64,000 nt of DNA from Oscillospiraceae bacterium (GCA_015067175.1 SVMX01000011.1:29053-93052); one strand, 5' to 3'. Numbered from the stretch's first letter, positions 1-8,074 are shown. Notes: generated from the letters alone by a model not told the origin. Program-made: numbers and translations.

Positions 1-4
1 CGAC

Positions 5-109
5 ATGACCGACAAGAAAAGAAAAAGAATGATGACGGCAATGCGAGTTATGGCACTTATACTTGCGGTCATCATGATAATAGGCGTTATTCTACAAGGC
101 TTTATGTAA
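5..109 (+). CDS. Small single-span membrane protein (34 aa), possibly partial
   Basis: An open frame starting at the ATG at 5 encodes 34 residues: a basic N-terminus (MTDKKRKRMM) followed by one hydrophobic helix (about residues 15-33). Basic start plus one helix fits a small inner-membrane protein of the DUF4044-like kind, which is a resemblance only. Because the frame is open to the window edge, this could instead be the tail of a longer gene. It ends 27 bases before the YesL-like gene and probably shares its transcript. No ribosome site can be judged because only four bases precede it. Confidence 0.45.
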   Translation: MTDKKRKRMMTAMRVMALILAVIMIIGVILQGFM

Positions 110-136
110 AAAGCCAACGAAAGGATCACTGACAAA

Positions 137-952
137 ATGGGTTTATTCAGAAACTATAATGATACAGGCTCGGGCGTAGCAAAGAGAGGACCGCAGAAAA
201 AGCCGTTCTTCCGCTTCTGGGAGGTCTTTGCAAACAAATTCTGGACGCTGCTGTACATAAATCTTATTTATGTGCTGTTCTGCTTGCCTATTGTGACGTT
301 CGGTCCCGCTACAGCGGCTGCGACAACGCTTTTGCGCAATATTTATCTTGAAAAGCCGCAGTTTGTTTTTCATGATTTCTGGCAGGCGTTCAAAAAGAAT
401 TTCAAGCAGTCGTTTGTTATCGGTTTAATAGATGTTGTTGTAATCGCACTGACGTTTTATGCGTTCTATTTCTATTCGACAAACATGGACACTCAGGATA
501 ACTATTGGCTGTATTATGCGCTGACAATGGCGGCTGAGGTCATATTCCTGCTGATGAATTTTTACATCTACCCGCAGATAGTGGCGCTCAATCTGAAGAT
601 GTCCTCTATAATTAAAAATTCGCTGATCTTAGCGTTTGTAAACCTCAAGGGTAACCTTATTGCGCTGGCACTGTTTATAATCTACTATATGCTGGTGCTG
701 TTCTTCGATGTGTTCGTTCTGGTCTTTGCGCCAATCGTGCCGTTTGGCTGGCTGGGCTTTGTTTCGATGTTCTGCTGCTATCCGGCAATACAGAAATTCA
801 TCATCAATCCGTTCTATGAGGCAAAGGGTGAAACCAACCCCGAGCTTCCTGTTTACGACGATGATGAGGAGGCTGTTTTTGAGGACAGAGGCGGCGAGGA
901 AGCTCCCATCAAGATGAAAAAGGAAAAGAAACAGGGCAAGATAATCAGATAA
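137..952 (+). CDS. YesL family (DUF624) membrane protein
   Basis: This 271-residue protein has about five hydrophobic helices (roughly 38-58, 95-117, 125-150, 165-185, 190-212) and a highly charged cytoplasmic tail (235-271). The block around residues 35-75, with the LPIVTFGPATAA-like stretch, is the recognisable DUF624/YesL signature. Members often sit beside sugar ABC transporters or glycan-use genes, but their biochemical role is not established, and what lies upstream here is outside the window. The ATG is preceded by AAAGGA. A terminator follows directly, so this is the last gene of its transcript. Confidence 0.8.
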   Translation: MGLFRNYNDTGSGVAKRGPQKKPFFRFWEVFANKFWTLLYINLIYVLFCLPIVTFGPATAAATTLLRNIYLEKPQFVFHDFWQAFKKNFKQSFVIGLIDVVVIALTFYAFYFYSTNMDTQDNYWLYYALTMAAEVIFLLMNFYIYPQIVALNLKMSSIIKNSLILAFVNLKGNLIALALFIIYYMLVLFFDVFVLVFAPIVPFGWLGFVSMFCCYPAIQKFIINPFYEAKGETNPELPVYDDDEEAVFEDRGGEEAPIKMKKEKKQGKIIR

Positions 953-956
953 AGAT

Positions 957-988
957 CAAGGCTTCTCCGAAAATGGGGAAGCCTTTTT
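957..988 (+). terminator. Rho-independent terminator after the YesL gene
   Basis: AAGGCTTC and CC face GG and GAAGCC across a short loop, followed by a run of five T. It lies between the YesL gene and the convergent pdaA gene. Confidence 0.85.
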
Positions 989-995
989 GTGTGCC

Positions 996-1754
996 TTACA
1001 TCGGTGTTATCAGATATCCGTGTTCCTGCCAATAGTCTATGACATCGGCGAGGATAGCGGTGTTGGTTTCCGAAACGGCGTGGAGCAGATATATTGCTCC
1101 GTTGTGAGTTTTTGAGGTTATTTTTTTATAAGCTGCGGTAGGCTCGGGCTGTTTGTTTACGTCCCAGTCGGGATAGGCGAAGCTCCACAAAACTGTAGTG
1201 TAGCCTAGCTCCTTTGCACAGGCAAGCACACGCTCTGAAAACTCGCCCATGGGCGGGCGCATAACGTACATATCATAATCGAAATTGTCGCTGACATATT
1301 CGTGCAGCAGCGATATTTCAGCGTAAAGTTCATCGGGGGAGCAATCGGGCAGTGACGGGTGGCTCCATGTGTGGTTGCCGACGGTATGCCCTTCGTCTAT
1401 CATGCGTCTGATAAGGTCGGGATTTTTCTCGCAGTAATCCCGAGTTACAAAGAACACTGCGCGTACGTTCTTCTCTTTAAGTGTGTCAAGGATTTGCGGA
1501 GTGTAGCCGTTTTCGTAGCCCTCATCAAAGGTGAGCCACAGGCGCTTGTCTGCTTCGTCACCGATAAAAAGAGCGCCGCTTTCGCCGTAAAGCCGCTGAG
1601 CATCAACCGCGCCGAGCGGTCGGTTTTGGCTGTCACATTCGTTTCCCATGCCATAGGCGATCTTGTCGCCCGCGTAGTCGTTAAGATATGAGTATTGGCT
1701 GACCGCTGCGCAAATGCTAAGCACTATCGCGGCAGCCGTTGAAAATATCTGCAT
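996..1754 (-). CDS. pdaA: Polysaccharide deacetylase, PdaA-like (spore cortex muramic delta-lactam)
   Basis: 252 residues with an N-terminal membrane or signal segment (1-20) and a NodB homology domain. Visible motifs: TFDEG (75-79, where most deacetylases have TFDDG), the metal-binding NHTWSH (127-132; H128, H132), RPPMGEFS (166-173), WSFAYPDWD (190-198) and LLHA (223-226). The WSFAY-DWD block is typical of PdaA, which removes the N-acetyl group from MurNAc on the way to muramic delta-lactam in the spore cortex. With spoIIID in the same window this suggests an endospore former. The start is supported by a GGAG site eight bases upstream. A general peptidoglycan deacetylase cannot be excluded. 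Confidence 0.8.
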   Translation of the reverse strand: MQIFSTAAAIVLSICAAVSQYSYLNDYAGDKIAYGMGNECDSQNRPLGAVDAQRLYGESGALFIGDEADKRLWLTFDEGYENGYTPQILDTLKEKNVRAVFFVTRDYCEKNPDLIRRMIDEGHTVGNHTWSHPSLPDCSPDELYAEISLLHEYVSDNFDYDMYVMRPPMGEFSERVLACAKELGYTTVLWSFAYPDWDVNKQPEPTAAYKKITSKTHNGAIYLLHAVSETNTAILADVIDYWQEHGYLITPM

Positions 1755-1823
1755 AATATCATCTCCGAAAATAGTTTTTTGCGTAAGAGCTGATATTATA
1801 CGATAATTAAAAATGTAAGAAAA

Positions 1824-1866
1824 AAACCGAAAATTCCCGCGAAGCCGTGAACGCTCTGCGGGAATT
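1824..1866 (-). terminator. Terminator of mnmM
   Basis: AAATTCCCGC at 1831 pairs with GCGGGAATTT ending at 1865; read on the minus strand the hairpin is followed by TTTTCGGTTTTTTT. It lies just past the mnmM stop. Confidence 0.75.
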
Positions 1867-1870
1867 TTTG

Positions 1871-2443
1871 TCAGTCTTTGATAATAATTATCGGTATCGG
1901 CGGGCAGTTTGGACGGTTTACAAACGGCATTTCCACAACGGTATAGTGTCTGCTGTCTATTGTCGGGAGATACTCAAGCAGCGCGTCGCGCTCCTCAAAG
2001 CCTGTTTCTCTGCCGTAGTAGATGATAAGCGACATTATGCCGCCGCTTTTAAGCAGCTTAAGTCCCTTTTCAATAGCCTCAATACTGGTCTCTTTTTTGG
2101 TGAAGATATTGTGGTCGCCTTTTGGCAGCCAGCCGAAATTGAATGTGATGAATGAAATGCTGTTTTCTTCGAAAAGCTCGTCCATCTCGCTGTGGCTCTG
2201 AAGTCTTACATCGGCGCGGTGAGCCATTCCGTTTTCGCTGAGTAACGCCTTGGTGCTGTCAACCGCGTCCTGTTGGATATCGAATGCCGTAACATGACCG
2301 CTGTCGCCGACAAGTCGGCACAGGTGCAGGGTATCGTTTCCGCGGCCTGCGGTGGCGTCGATACAGATGTCGCCCTCTTTTACGCTTTCGTCTATAACGC
2401 GTTTTATTATGTCAAGCGCGCTGAATGAATCCATACGTCCCAT
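1871..2443 (-). CDS. mnmM: tRNA (mnm5s2U34) methyltransferase, MnmM/YtqB family
   Basis: 190 residues forming a class I S-adenosylmethionine methyltransferase. Motif I is DATAGRGNDT (29-38), and the family block NFGWLPKGD (102-110) matches the YtqB/MnmM family, formerly annotated as 'rRNA methylase'. MnmM converts nm5s2U to mnm5s2U at tRNA wobble position 34 in Gram-positive bacteria that lack MnmC. The protein is cytoplasmic and of normal family length. GGAGG lies shortly upstream of the ATG. The next gene downstream on this strand is pdaA, but the hairpin between them suggests separate transcription. Confidence 0.85.
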   Translation of the reverse strand: MGRMDSFSALDIIKRVIDESVKEGDICIDATAGRGNDTLHLCRLVGDSGHVTAFDIQQDAVDSTKALLSENGMAHRADVRLQSHSEMDELFEENSISFITFNFGWLPKGDHNIFTKKETSIEAIEKGLKLLKSGGIMSLIIYYGRETGFEERDALLEYLPTIDSRHYTVVEMPFVNRPNCPPIPIIIIKD

Positions 2444-2546
2444 AACAGTCCTCCGAGTGTTTTAAAACCTTCAATTTATTATATTATGAAATAGCTTATA
2501 TGTCAATATTCTAAGAAAAAAAGTAAAAAATTTTTGATTTAGGTAC

Positions 2547-2575
2547 TTGACAAAGGCGTTTTTATTTGCTATAAT
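2547..2575 (+). promoter_or_regulatory. SigA-type promoter of the TetR gene
   Basis: TTGACA (2547-2552), a 17-base spacer and TATAAT (2570-2575): a perfect consensus match, 43 bases before the TetR start codon. An A/T-rich stretch with weak dyad symmetry follows, where an autoregulatory operator might lie, but no clear palindrome is visible. Confidence 0.9.
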
Positions 2576-2618
2576 AAACCAAACGATTTAAAACAAATAA
2601 TTCAGAAAGAGGGATAAT

Positions 2619-3227
2619 ATGCCGCCAAAACCTAAATTCACCCGTGAGGAGATAGTAAAAGCCGCGCTCGGTATCGCAGCAGATAAAGGCCTCAAAGCGC
2701 TGACATCGAGGGAGCTTGGCGCTGCTTTGGGCAGCTCCGCAAGACCGATATTCACCGTTTTCAGCAGTATGAGCGAGGTGCTTGACGAGGTGCGCAAGGC
2801 AGCTCTTGCAGAGTTTGCGAGCTACGCAAAGAAAGCAGAGGGCTTTACCCCGATATTCAAACAGGTAGGACTTCAGATGATACTTTTTGCGGCGGAGCAG
2901 CCGAAGCTGTATCGTCTTATATACATGAGCGAGAAGCCCGAAGCTAAAACGTTTGAAGATGTTTTCGAACACCTCGGAGATGTTGCGGTTCAGTGCGTTG
3001 ACATTATTCAGAAAGATTATGATCTTAGCTATTCCGAAGCTAAGCAGCTTTTTATGCATACTTGGATATACACATATGGCATCGGTGCGCTTATCGCAAC
3101 GGGAATGTGCAAATTCAATCCCGACGAGGTGCAGGATATGCTAAGCTGCGAGTTTGTGGCTATGCTCACCTTGATTAAGTCGGGAAAGGCTAAGGAGTGC
3201 ACAACGATACCCCAAAGGAAAAGTTGA
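2619..3227 (+). CDS. TetR/AcrR family transcriptional regulator
   Basis: 202 residues. An N-terminal TetR helix-turn-helix occupies about residues 8-55 (TREEIVKAALGIAADKG, then an LTSRELGAALG recognition region), followed by an all-helical ligand-binding domain. It begins with MPPKPKFTREEI, a common start of a Clostridial TetR subgroup. These proteins usually repress a nearby efflux or enzyme gene and themselves. Here the next gene, 25 bases on, is an acetyltransferase. It has its own perfect promoter and a GAAAGAGGG ribosome site. The effector is unknown. Confidence 0.85.
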   Translation: MPPKPKFTREEIVKAALGIAADKGLKALTSRELGAALGSSARPIFTVFSSMSEVLDEVRKAALAEFASYAKKAEGFTPIFKQVGLQMILFAAEQPKLYRLIYMSEKPEAKTFEDVFEHLGDVAVQCVDIIQKDYDLSYSEAKQLFMHTWIYTYGIGALIATGMCKFNPDEVQDMLSCEFVAMLTLIKSGKAKECTTIPQRKS

Positions 3228-3252
3228 CCTTGTTGAAAGAAGGAAGAATAAA

Positions 3253-3708
3253 ATGGAGATAACAATTATAAAGATAAGACAGCGCGCCGAGCTTAAAGAG
3301 CGTGCGTCGCAGTGGTTCCACAGCAAATGGGGAGTGCCCGAGGAGGCATATCTCGAGAGCATGGAGGAATGTATCAAAGGCGAAAATGCAGTGCCCCAGT
3401 GGTATGTTGCAATGGACGGCGATAAGATCGTAGGCGGTCTCGGAGTTATCGAGAATGATTTTCATGACAGAAAAGCCCTTGCACCAAACGTATGCGCTGT
3501 ATTTGTTGAGGAGGAATACCGCTGCAAAGGTATAGCGGGAATGCTTCTCAATTATGTGTGCGAGGATATGAACGACCTTGGCGTTGATACGCTGTATCTT
3601 CTCACCGACCACACATCGTTCTACGAGAGATACGGCTGGGAGTTTCTGTGCATGGCGCAGGGCGACGGTGAAAGCGAGCCGTCGAGAATGTATATCCATA
3701 GGAAGTGA
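3253..3708 (+). CDS. GNAT family N-acetyltransferase
   Basis: 151 residues with a GNAT fold. The acetyl-CoA loop is seen as VFVEEEYRCKGIAGMLL (about residues 88-104), and the C-terminal FYERYGWEFL block is typical. The substrate is unknown. It starts 25 bases after the TetR gene behind GAAGGAAG and is probably co-transcribed with it, so it may be a target of that regulator. Confidence 0.8.
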   Translation: MEITIIKIRQRAELKERASQWFHSKWGVPEEAYLESMEECIKGENAVPQWYVAMDGDKIVGGLGVIENDFHDRKALAPNVCAVFVEEEYRCKGIAGMLLNYVCEDMNDLGVDTLYLLTDHTSFYERYGWEFLCMAQGDGESEPSRMYIHRK

Positions 3709-3733
3709 CCGATAACAGGAGAGGTGCAGGCTC

Positions 3734-3907
3734 ATGGAGGAAAAATGGGTGATATGCCCTGTCTGTAAAAGCAAAACAAGAGTTAAGCTAAGACAGGATA
3801 CCGTGCTGGTGAATTTTCCGCTTTTTTGCCCTAAATGTAAGCAGGAGAGTGTTATCAGCGCGGAGAATATGAAAATAAGCATTGTCGGCGAAACAGCCGA
3901 TAAATAA
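3734..3907 (+). CDS. Cysteine-rich KTR domain protein (Tn916-associated family)
   Basis: 57 residues, too short for most ORF filters. CPVCKSKTRVK near the start and FPLFCPKCKQES in the middle form two CxxC zinc knuckles with the KTR signature. This family is carried beside tet(M) and similar cargo in Tn916-type conjugative elements and their relics; its function is unknown. A GGAGAGGTG ribosome site lies upstream. After its TAA, the same frame still spells KEPDA-stop-TQSQYLDIG, recalling the EPDAKTQSR tail of the mobile-element homologues, so this copy seems to have lost its last residues to stop codons. No integrase or other transfer gene is nearby. Confidence 0.8.
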   Translation: MEEKWVICPVCKSKTRVKLRQDTVLVNFPLFCPKCKQESVISAENMKISIVGETADK

Positions 3908-3936
3908 AACCAGTAGAAAGAGCCGGACGCTTAGAC

Positions 3937-3979
3937 GCAGAGCCAATACTTAGACATAGGTATGGCTCTGTGTTTTTTT
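3937..3979 (+). terminator. Terminator following the KTR gene
   Basis: GCAGAGCC plus ATAC pairs with GTAT plus GGCTCTG, followed by TGTTTTTTT. The hairpin coincides with the former 3' coding end of the KTR family. It sits only 23 bases upstream of the chemoreceptor start codon. Confidence 0.8.
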
Positions 3980-4002
3980 GTCCGTATTTTAAGGAGGAAA
4001 CT

Positions 4003-5493
4003 ATGGAGCTTTTAAAAGAAAACGAACGCAGCGCCAACAAAGCTGCGGCTAAGGTAATGCGCATCACCGTTATAGTTTTTGCAGCGGTGCTGTTGCTGGA
4101 CATTCTGGGCATTTTCGTTGTGGAGCTTACCACGATGATAATCGCGTTCATAATAGGAACGGTGCTGTTGTTAGTGCCTACTCTTATCGTGAATGTTATG
4201 AAGCAGACTGCCGATTGGGTGAAGTACATAATAGTTGTCTGTGCAACGCTGTTCACTGTTGTTGTAGCGGTTACGATGTCGTATCACGCAGTGCTGCTGT
4301 ATGTGTATCCTATCGCTATTGCGAGCCTGTATTTTTCGGGCAAGCTGAACATTTTCGCCACAATAATTACCATTCTCGGTGTTTCGGGCGGTCAGGTGAT
4401 AGCATTTTATGCGAATTATGTCACAGACCACAACTTTGAAGCAATAAACAAGGTGCTGATATACGGTGTGCTTCCGCGTGCGATGATACTTTTTGCGGTG
4501 TCTGCAATCTTTACGATGCTGTCAAAGAGAACAACTACAATGCTCGGCAGCCTTATGGGTGCGGAGCAGCAGCGTATAATGCGCGAAAAATCGCTCGAGA
4601 TGTCTGAAAAGCTGCTTGAAACAGTGACGGAGCTTGACAAGATATCCGCAACCGCGGCTGAGTCCAACTCAAGCATCGCAGACGAGTCCGAGAATGTTAT
4701 GCGTGACAGCGAGGCGAACTTTGAGCATATCAAGTCTGTTGAGGAGAGCATGTCAGCAATTTCCGAGAGCCTCAGAAATCTTTCGGATATGAGCATGCAG
4801 ATAGCGCAGCTTACAAAGCGCGCCGATGATATCACGGCTAAGAACAACGAAACGATGAGCCTTGCCGCTGCAAGTATGGACGAGATATGCAGAGGCACTG
4901 CCGAAAGCAAGGAGATAATCTCCCGTCTGTCCGAGCAGTCAAAGCGCATTGTTGAGATAGCAAAGGTTATTACCGATATCTCTATGCAGACCAATATCCT
5001 TGCGATAAACGCTTCCATAGAGGCTTCGCGTGCGGGCGCTGCTGGCAAGGGCTTCTCTGTGGTTGCGCAGGAGATCAAGAAGCTGTCCGAGCAGACCAAA
5101 AAGGCTGCCGCAGAGATAGGCGGAATAATCGAGCAGGTTACTGAAAATATCACAGGCACCGTTGAGTCTATGGAAAAGAACGATAAGCTCACACGCGAGG
5201 GCATGAGCTGCATGCAGCATATGCAGGCTTCTACCGAGCATATCAGCGAATCCAACAGCGAGGTGTCGAAGCACGTTGCGGGCATGAATGATGTTATTGC
5301 AGAGGTAACCGGCAGCGGCGCAGATGTTTCGGCAAAGCTTGTCAGCGTAAGCCGCAATATTGAAAATAACTGCGGTGCCGTGCAGCACGTTGCGGCGGCT
5401 ATTGAGGAGAACAGCGCAGGTGTTGCAAGCCTTGGTTATATGGTAAAGGATATAAAGATAATGGCAGAGCAGCTTGAAAAGCTGACAAGCTGA
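4003..5493 (+). CDS. Methyl-accepting chemotaxis protein with a membrane-embedded N-terminal domain
   Basis: 496 residues from the ATG at 4003, chosen because AAGGAGG lies six bases before it. About six hydrophobic helices fill the first 185 residues with no large extracellular sensor domain and no recognisable HAMP. A long coiled coil follows, with the conserved signalling tip at about 325-365 (MQTNILAINASIEASRAG, then GKGFSVVAQEI). It should signal through CheW/CheA to flagellar or other outputs; no che gene is in the window. A terminator-like hairpin immediately upstream leaves no room for an ordinary promoter, so its transcription is unclear. The DUF998 gene follows in overlap. Confidence 0.9.
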   Translation: MELLKENERSANKAAAKVMRITVIVFAAVLLLDILGIFVVELTTMIIAFIIGTVLLLVPTLIVNVMKQTADWVKYIIVVCATLFTVVVAVTMSYHAVLLYVYPIAIASLYFSGKLNIFATIITILGVSGGQVIAFYANYVTDHNFEAINKVLIYGVLPRAMILFAVSAIFTMLSKRTTTMLGSLMGAEQQRIMREKSLEMSEKLLETVTELDKISATAAESNSSIADESENVMRDSEANFEHIKSVEESMSAISESLRNLSDMSMQIAQLTKRADDITAKNNETMSLAAASMDEICRGTAESKEIISRLSEQSKRIVEIAKVITDISMQTNILAINASIEASRAGAAGKGFSVVAQEIKKLSEQTKKAAAEIGGIIEQVTENITGTVESMEKNDKLTREGMSCMQHMQASTEHISESNSEVSKHVAGMNDVIAEVTGSGADVSAKLVSVSRNIENNCGAVQHVAAAIEENSAGVASLGYMVKDIKIMAEQLEKLTS

Positions 5494-5504
5494 TGGGAGA
5501 TGCT

Positions 5505-6146
5505 ATGCAAAAAAGAACGCTTATAAATTGGCTGGGATTGACGGGCGTTGTTGCGCTTTTGTCATACGCGGCGGCGGTGTTATTTTCGCCGCTTGCATAT
5601 CCCGATTATAATTGGGCGGCTCAGGCGGTGAGCGATCTCAGTGCAGAAAACGCACCTTCTAAGCAGCTTTGGCAGCAGCTTGCGGCGCTGTTTGACGTGT
5701 GCTCCGTTCTTTGCGTGATGGCAGTATGCGTTTTCGTCAGCGGCAAGCTTAACAAGCCGCTCAGACTGGGAATATATTTGTTTGCGGCGATGCAGTGGGT
5801 CACTGCGGTTGGTTATGCAATGTTTCCGCTTAGCGGCAATGAGAACGTTATGACGTTTCAGGATATCATGCATATCGTCGTTACGGCGGCGGTAGTGCTG
5901 TTGTCTATTGCGTCGTTGGTGCTTATTGCTATCGGCGGCTTTAAACGCGGAACGCTCCGCTCTCTTGCCGTTTGGGCGCTGATATCGCTTGGTATGATGA
6001 TGTTCGGCGCAATAGGAACCAATGCGCTTCCTGCGGAGCTTTTCGGACTTGCGGAGAGGTTCAGTGTTTTTGCGGCTGTGATATTCAATGCCGTGCTTGG
6101 CGTTTATCTGTTTATCGGGTTCAGAACAAAAGAGGATAATGCATAA
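5505..6146 (+). CDS. DUF998 membrane protein
   Basis: 213 residues with six hydrophobic helices. YPDYNWAAQAVSDLSAENAP near the N-terminus is the DUF998 hallmark. The function is unknown. An upstream ATG at 5493 overlaps the chemoreceptor stop, but the ATG at 5505 has GGGAG five bases before it and removes only four residues, so it is preferred. The gene overlaps the next by one base (TAATG), indicating an operon with the acetyltransferase. Confidence 0.8.
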   Translation: MQKRTLINWLGLTGVVALLSYAAAVLFSPLAYPDYNWAAQAVSDLSAENAPSKQLWQQLAALFDVCSVLCVMAVCVFVSGKLNKPLRLGIYLFAAMQWVTAVGYAMFPLSGNENVMTFQDIMHIVVTAAVVLLSIASLVLIAIGGFKRGTLRSLAVWALISLGMMMFGAIGTNALPAELFGLAERFSVFAAVIFNAVLGVYLFIGFRTKEDNA

Positions 6147-7021
6147 TGAATTATGATTATATACCTACGACGGACTATACGGCGCTGTATGAATATCAGC
6201 GAAGCTTAGAGAAAAAAGCACCGTATTGGTTTGATACAGATAGGGTTACATGGATAAAAAGCTTCTCCGACGACCGCGACCTTGACGGCGAGGATATGTT
6301 CAGTGAGCTTATCACTTACACTGCGGTTTGCGATGGCAGTATCGTCGGGTTTGTGCAGTTCGGTATACCGTGCTATATCTACGGAGATGACGGAGAAAAG
6401 GATTATGACGAGGTCTGCGGCGTTATAAGAACGCTGTATTTCGAGAGTGAGCATTCCGTCTGCGGCAAGGTCTTGGTCGAAATAGCGCATGACTATTTCG
6501 CGTCTAAGGGTGTAAAGCGTCACTTTGCTTTTTATCACGCGCTGGGTATGAGCTGCTATGCAGGGCACGGGAAGCTGTATTGCGGATTTCCCCATGTTGA
6601 AGAAACTCTCAGTGCTTTCGGCTATATCAAAGAGCATGAAAATGTATATTACAGGCGTTTTCTCAGCAGTGCTGACAGTGAAGCCTGCGAGAAAGCGGAA
6701 GTGACCTTTGACGAAGTGTCTGAAAGCGGTCTTGTGGAATTTTCGGTGCGTCTTGATGGCGAGTTTGTAGGCGCGGGCGCATTGGTGTATCTTCCGCAGG
6801 GGGATATCGCTTATCTCAAATGGATATTTATATTGGACGAGTATCAGGGCAGGGGGCTTGCTTCTGCGGCACTGCGGCTGATATTTGCAAAGCTGTACAA
6901 CAGCGGCTTCAAGCGCATTGATACAGATACGGCTGACGGAAATCTTGCTGCTCAAGGCCTATATACAAAGCTTGGCTTTAAGGACATGGGCAGAACCAGA
7001 AGCTATATGGATAAGCAGTAA
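6146..7021 (+). CDS. GNAT family acetyltransferase with an N-terminal extension
   Basis: 291 residues. The C-terminal third is a GNAT domain: YLKWIFILDEYQGRGLASAA (about 222-241) is the acetyl-CoA loop, and GLYTKLGFKDMGRTRSYM closes the fold. The N-terminal part also has GNAT-like features (a short strand-rich region and VEETLSAFGY), so a tandem or degenerate double GNAT is possible. The substrate is unknown. The start overlaps the DUF998 stop by one base, implying translational coupling. Confidence 0.75.
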   Translation: MNYDYIPTTDYTALYEYQRSLEKKAPYWFDTDRVTWIKSFSDDRDLDGEDMFSELITYTAVCDGSIVGFVQFGIPCYIYGDDGEKDYDEVCGVIRTLYFESEHSVCGKVLVEIAHDYFASKGVKRHFAFYHALGMSCYAGHGKLYCGFPHVEETLSAFGYIKEHENVYYRRFLSSADSEACEKAEVTFDEVSESGLVEFSVRLDGEFVGAGALVYLPQGDIAYLKWIFILDEYQGRGLASAALRLIFAKLYNSGFKRIDTDTADGNLAAQGLYTKLGFKDMGRTRSYMDKQ

Positions 7022-7042
7022 AATACAACAGGAGGAATTATT

Positions 7043-7444
7043 ATGAAGCTTGACGGATTTGGATTGTTTGTAAATGACATGGCGAAGATGATACGCTTTT
7101 ACAGAGATGTGCTCGGTTTTGAGATAAAAGAGGGCGATGATACCTCTAATGTGTATCTTGTAAAGGACGGAACGCTGTTTCTGCTGTACGGCAGGAATGA
7201 TTTCGAGAAGATGACGAGCAGAAAATATGAGTATATCAAGGGGCTTAACGGTCATTTTGAGATAGCACTGTATGTCGATACCTTTGAGGAGGTAGACGAG
7301 GAATACCAAAAGGCTGTTGAAAAGGGTGCTGTGTCTGTGCTTGCGCCCGAAACTGAGCCTTGGGGACAGCGCACCTGCTATATCGCAGACCCCGAGGGCA
7401 ATCTCATTGAGATAGGCTCGTTCGGAAAGCCGTTTGAGAGATAA
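7043..7444 (+). CDS. VOC (glyoxalase/bleomycin-resistance) family protein
   Basis: 133 residues with the paired beta-alpha-beta-beta-beta modules of the vicinal oxygen chelate fold. Characteristic stretches are the start FGLFVNDMAKMIRFYRDVLG and the end CYIADPEGNLIEI. Such proteins are small metal enzymes or drug-binding proteins; nothing in the sequence identifies the substrate. An AGGAGG site lies upstream, and the gene follows the acetyltransferase by 21 bases, probably in the same transcript. Confidence 0.85.
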   Translation: MKLDGFGLFVNDMAKMIRFYRDVLGFEIKEGDDTSNVYLVKDGTLFLLYGRNDFEKMTSRKYEYIKGLNGHFEIALYVDTFEEVDEEYQKAVEKGAVSVLAPETEPWGQRTCYIADPEGNLIEIGSFGKPFER

Positions 7445-7492
7445 AAGGTTAATGCTGTGATGATCTGCTTGTGCGAAAACTAACTGTTAGGA

Positions 7493-7621
7493 ATGGATAT
7501 CGGTAACATGAACAATTGTTGTTTAAGCAATGCTGTGAGATTAAAGAAATATGACCCGCAGCTTGAAAAGAAGCTCACCCCTGCCGCAAGGCTTGCAGAT
7601 GGAGTGCTTATCGAGGAATAG
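7493..7621 (+). CDS. Possible small protein (42 aa), unknown
   Basis: The 298 bases between the VOC and DUF3795 genes hold two consecutive short frames. This one reads MDIGNMNNCCLSNAVRLKKY and ends ARLADGVLIEE. The ribosome site is poor (GTTAGGA); an internal ATG at 7508 is an alternative. It has a natural-looking composition but no recognised family, and may be a fragment of a decayed gene. Confidence 0.35.
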   Translation: MDIGNMNNCCLSNAVRLKKYDPQLEKKLTPAARLADGVLIEE

Positions 7622-7629
7622 GAGGTATA

Positions 7630-7746
7630 ATGTCCAAAAAGAAGATAGAACACGTTTTGTTTGACGGGGACAGAAAGCAGAAAAAGAGCATACCCTTTTC
7701 GAATGTAAATAAGCGGGTCGCTGTTAAGAAAGGAAAAACGAAATGA
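7630..7746 (+). CDS. Possible small basic protein (38 aa), unknown
   Basis: Reads MSKKKIEHVLFDGDRKQKKS and ends VNKRVAVKKGKTK. A strong GGAGGT site precedes the ATG, and the stop overlaps the next start codon (ATGA), which argues for real, coupled translation. The product would be very basic. No family is recognised. Confidence 0.45.
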   Translation: MSKKKIEHVLFDGDRKQKKSIPFSNVNKRVAVKKGKTK

Positions 7747-8039
7747 GCGCTTCGATGTGCGGAATAGATTGCTCTTTATGCGAGCAAAGAGGTCGTTGCA
7801 AGGGCTGTGCTGAAACTATGGGAAAGCCGTTCGGCGGAAGCTGCGCAGTTGCACAGTGCTGTGTTGAGAACGGGCATGATAGCTGCAAAAACTGCGGCAA
7901 TGTGTGTCAAATGAGGGAGAAGCTTTTGTTGGAGCTTAATTCCCTTGGTGTGGCGGCAGACGAGAGCTTTCTGCTAGTGAGCGAGCTTGACGCAGACGGC
8001 AATAACGCCGAGATAGTTGTGTACAAAAAGAGAAAGTGA
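7743..8039 (+). CDS. DUF3795 cysteine-rich protein
   Basis: 98 residues. About ten cysteines in CGIDCSLCEQRGRCKGC, CAVAQCC and CKNCGNVC clusters (residues 6-56) match the DUF3795 family, probably metal-binding and of unknown role. The C-terminal 40 residues look like a small alpha/beta extension. It is coupled by a 4-base overlap to the small basic frame upstream and is followed by an acetyltransferase 35 bases on. Confidence 0.75.
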   Translation: MSASMCGIDCSLCEQRGRCKGCAETMGKPFGGSCAVAQCCVENGHDSCKNCGNVCQMREKLLLELNSLGVAADESFLLVSELDADGNNAEIVVYKKRK

Positions 8040-8074
8040 AGCTGTAATTTAGTGCAGAGAAAGGAGTTGATACA

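Noticed and set aside
2576..2600. Possible TetR operator palindrome after the promoter
   Set aside because: A/T-rich with only weak dyad symmetry; no convincing palindrome could be defined.
4416..5357. Long minus-strand open frame of 313 codons
   Set aside because: It lies inside the chemoreceptor gene, has serine/isoleucine-biased composition typical of the antisense of coiled-coil genes, and has no ribosome site or family.
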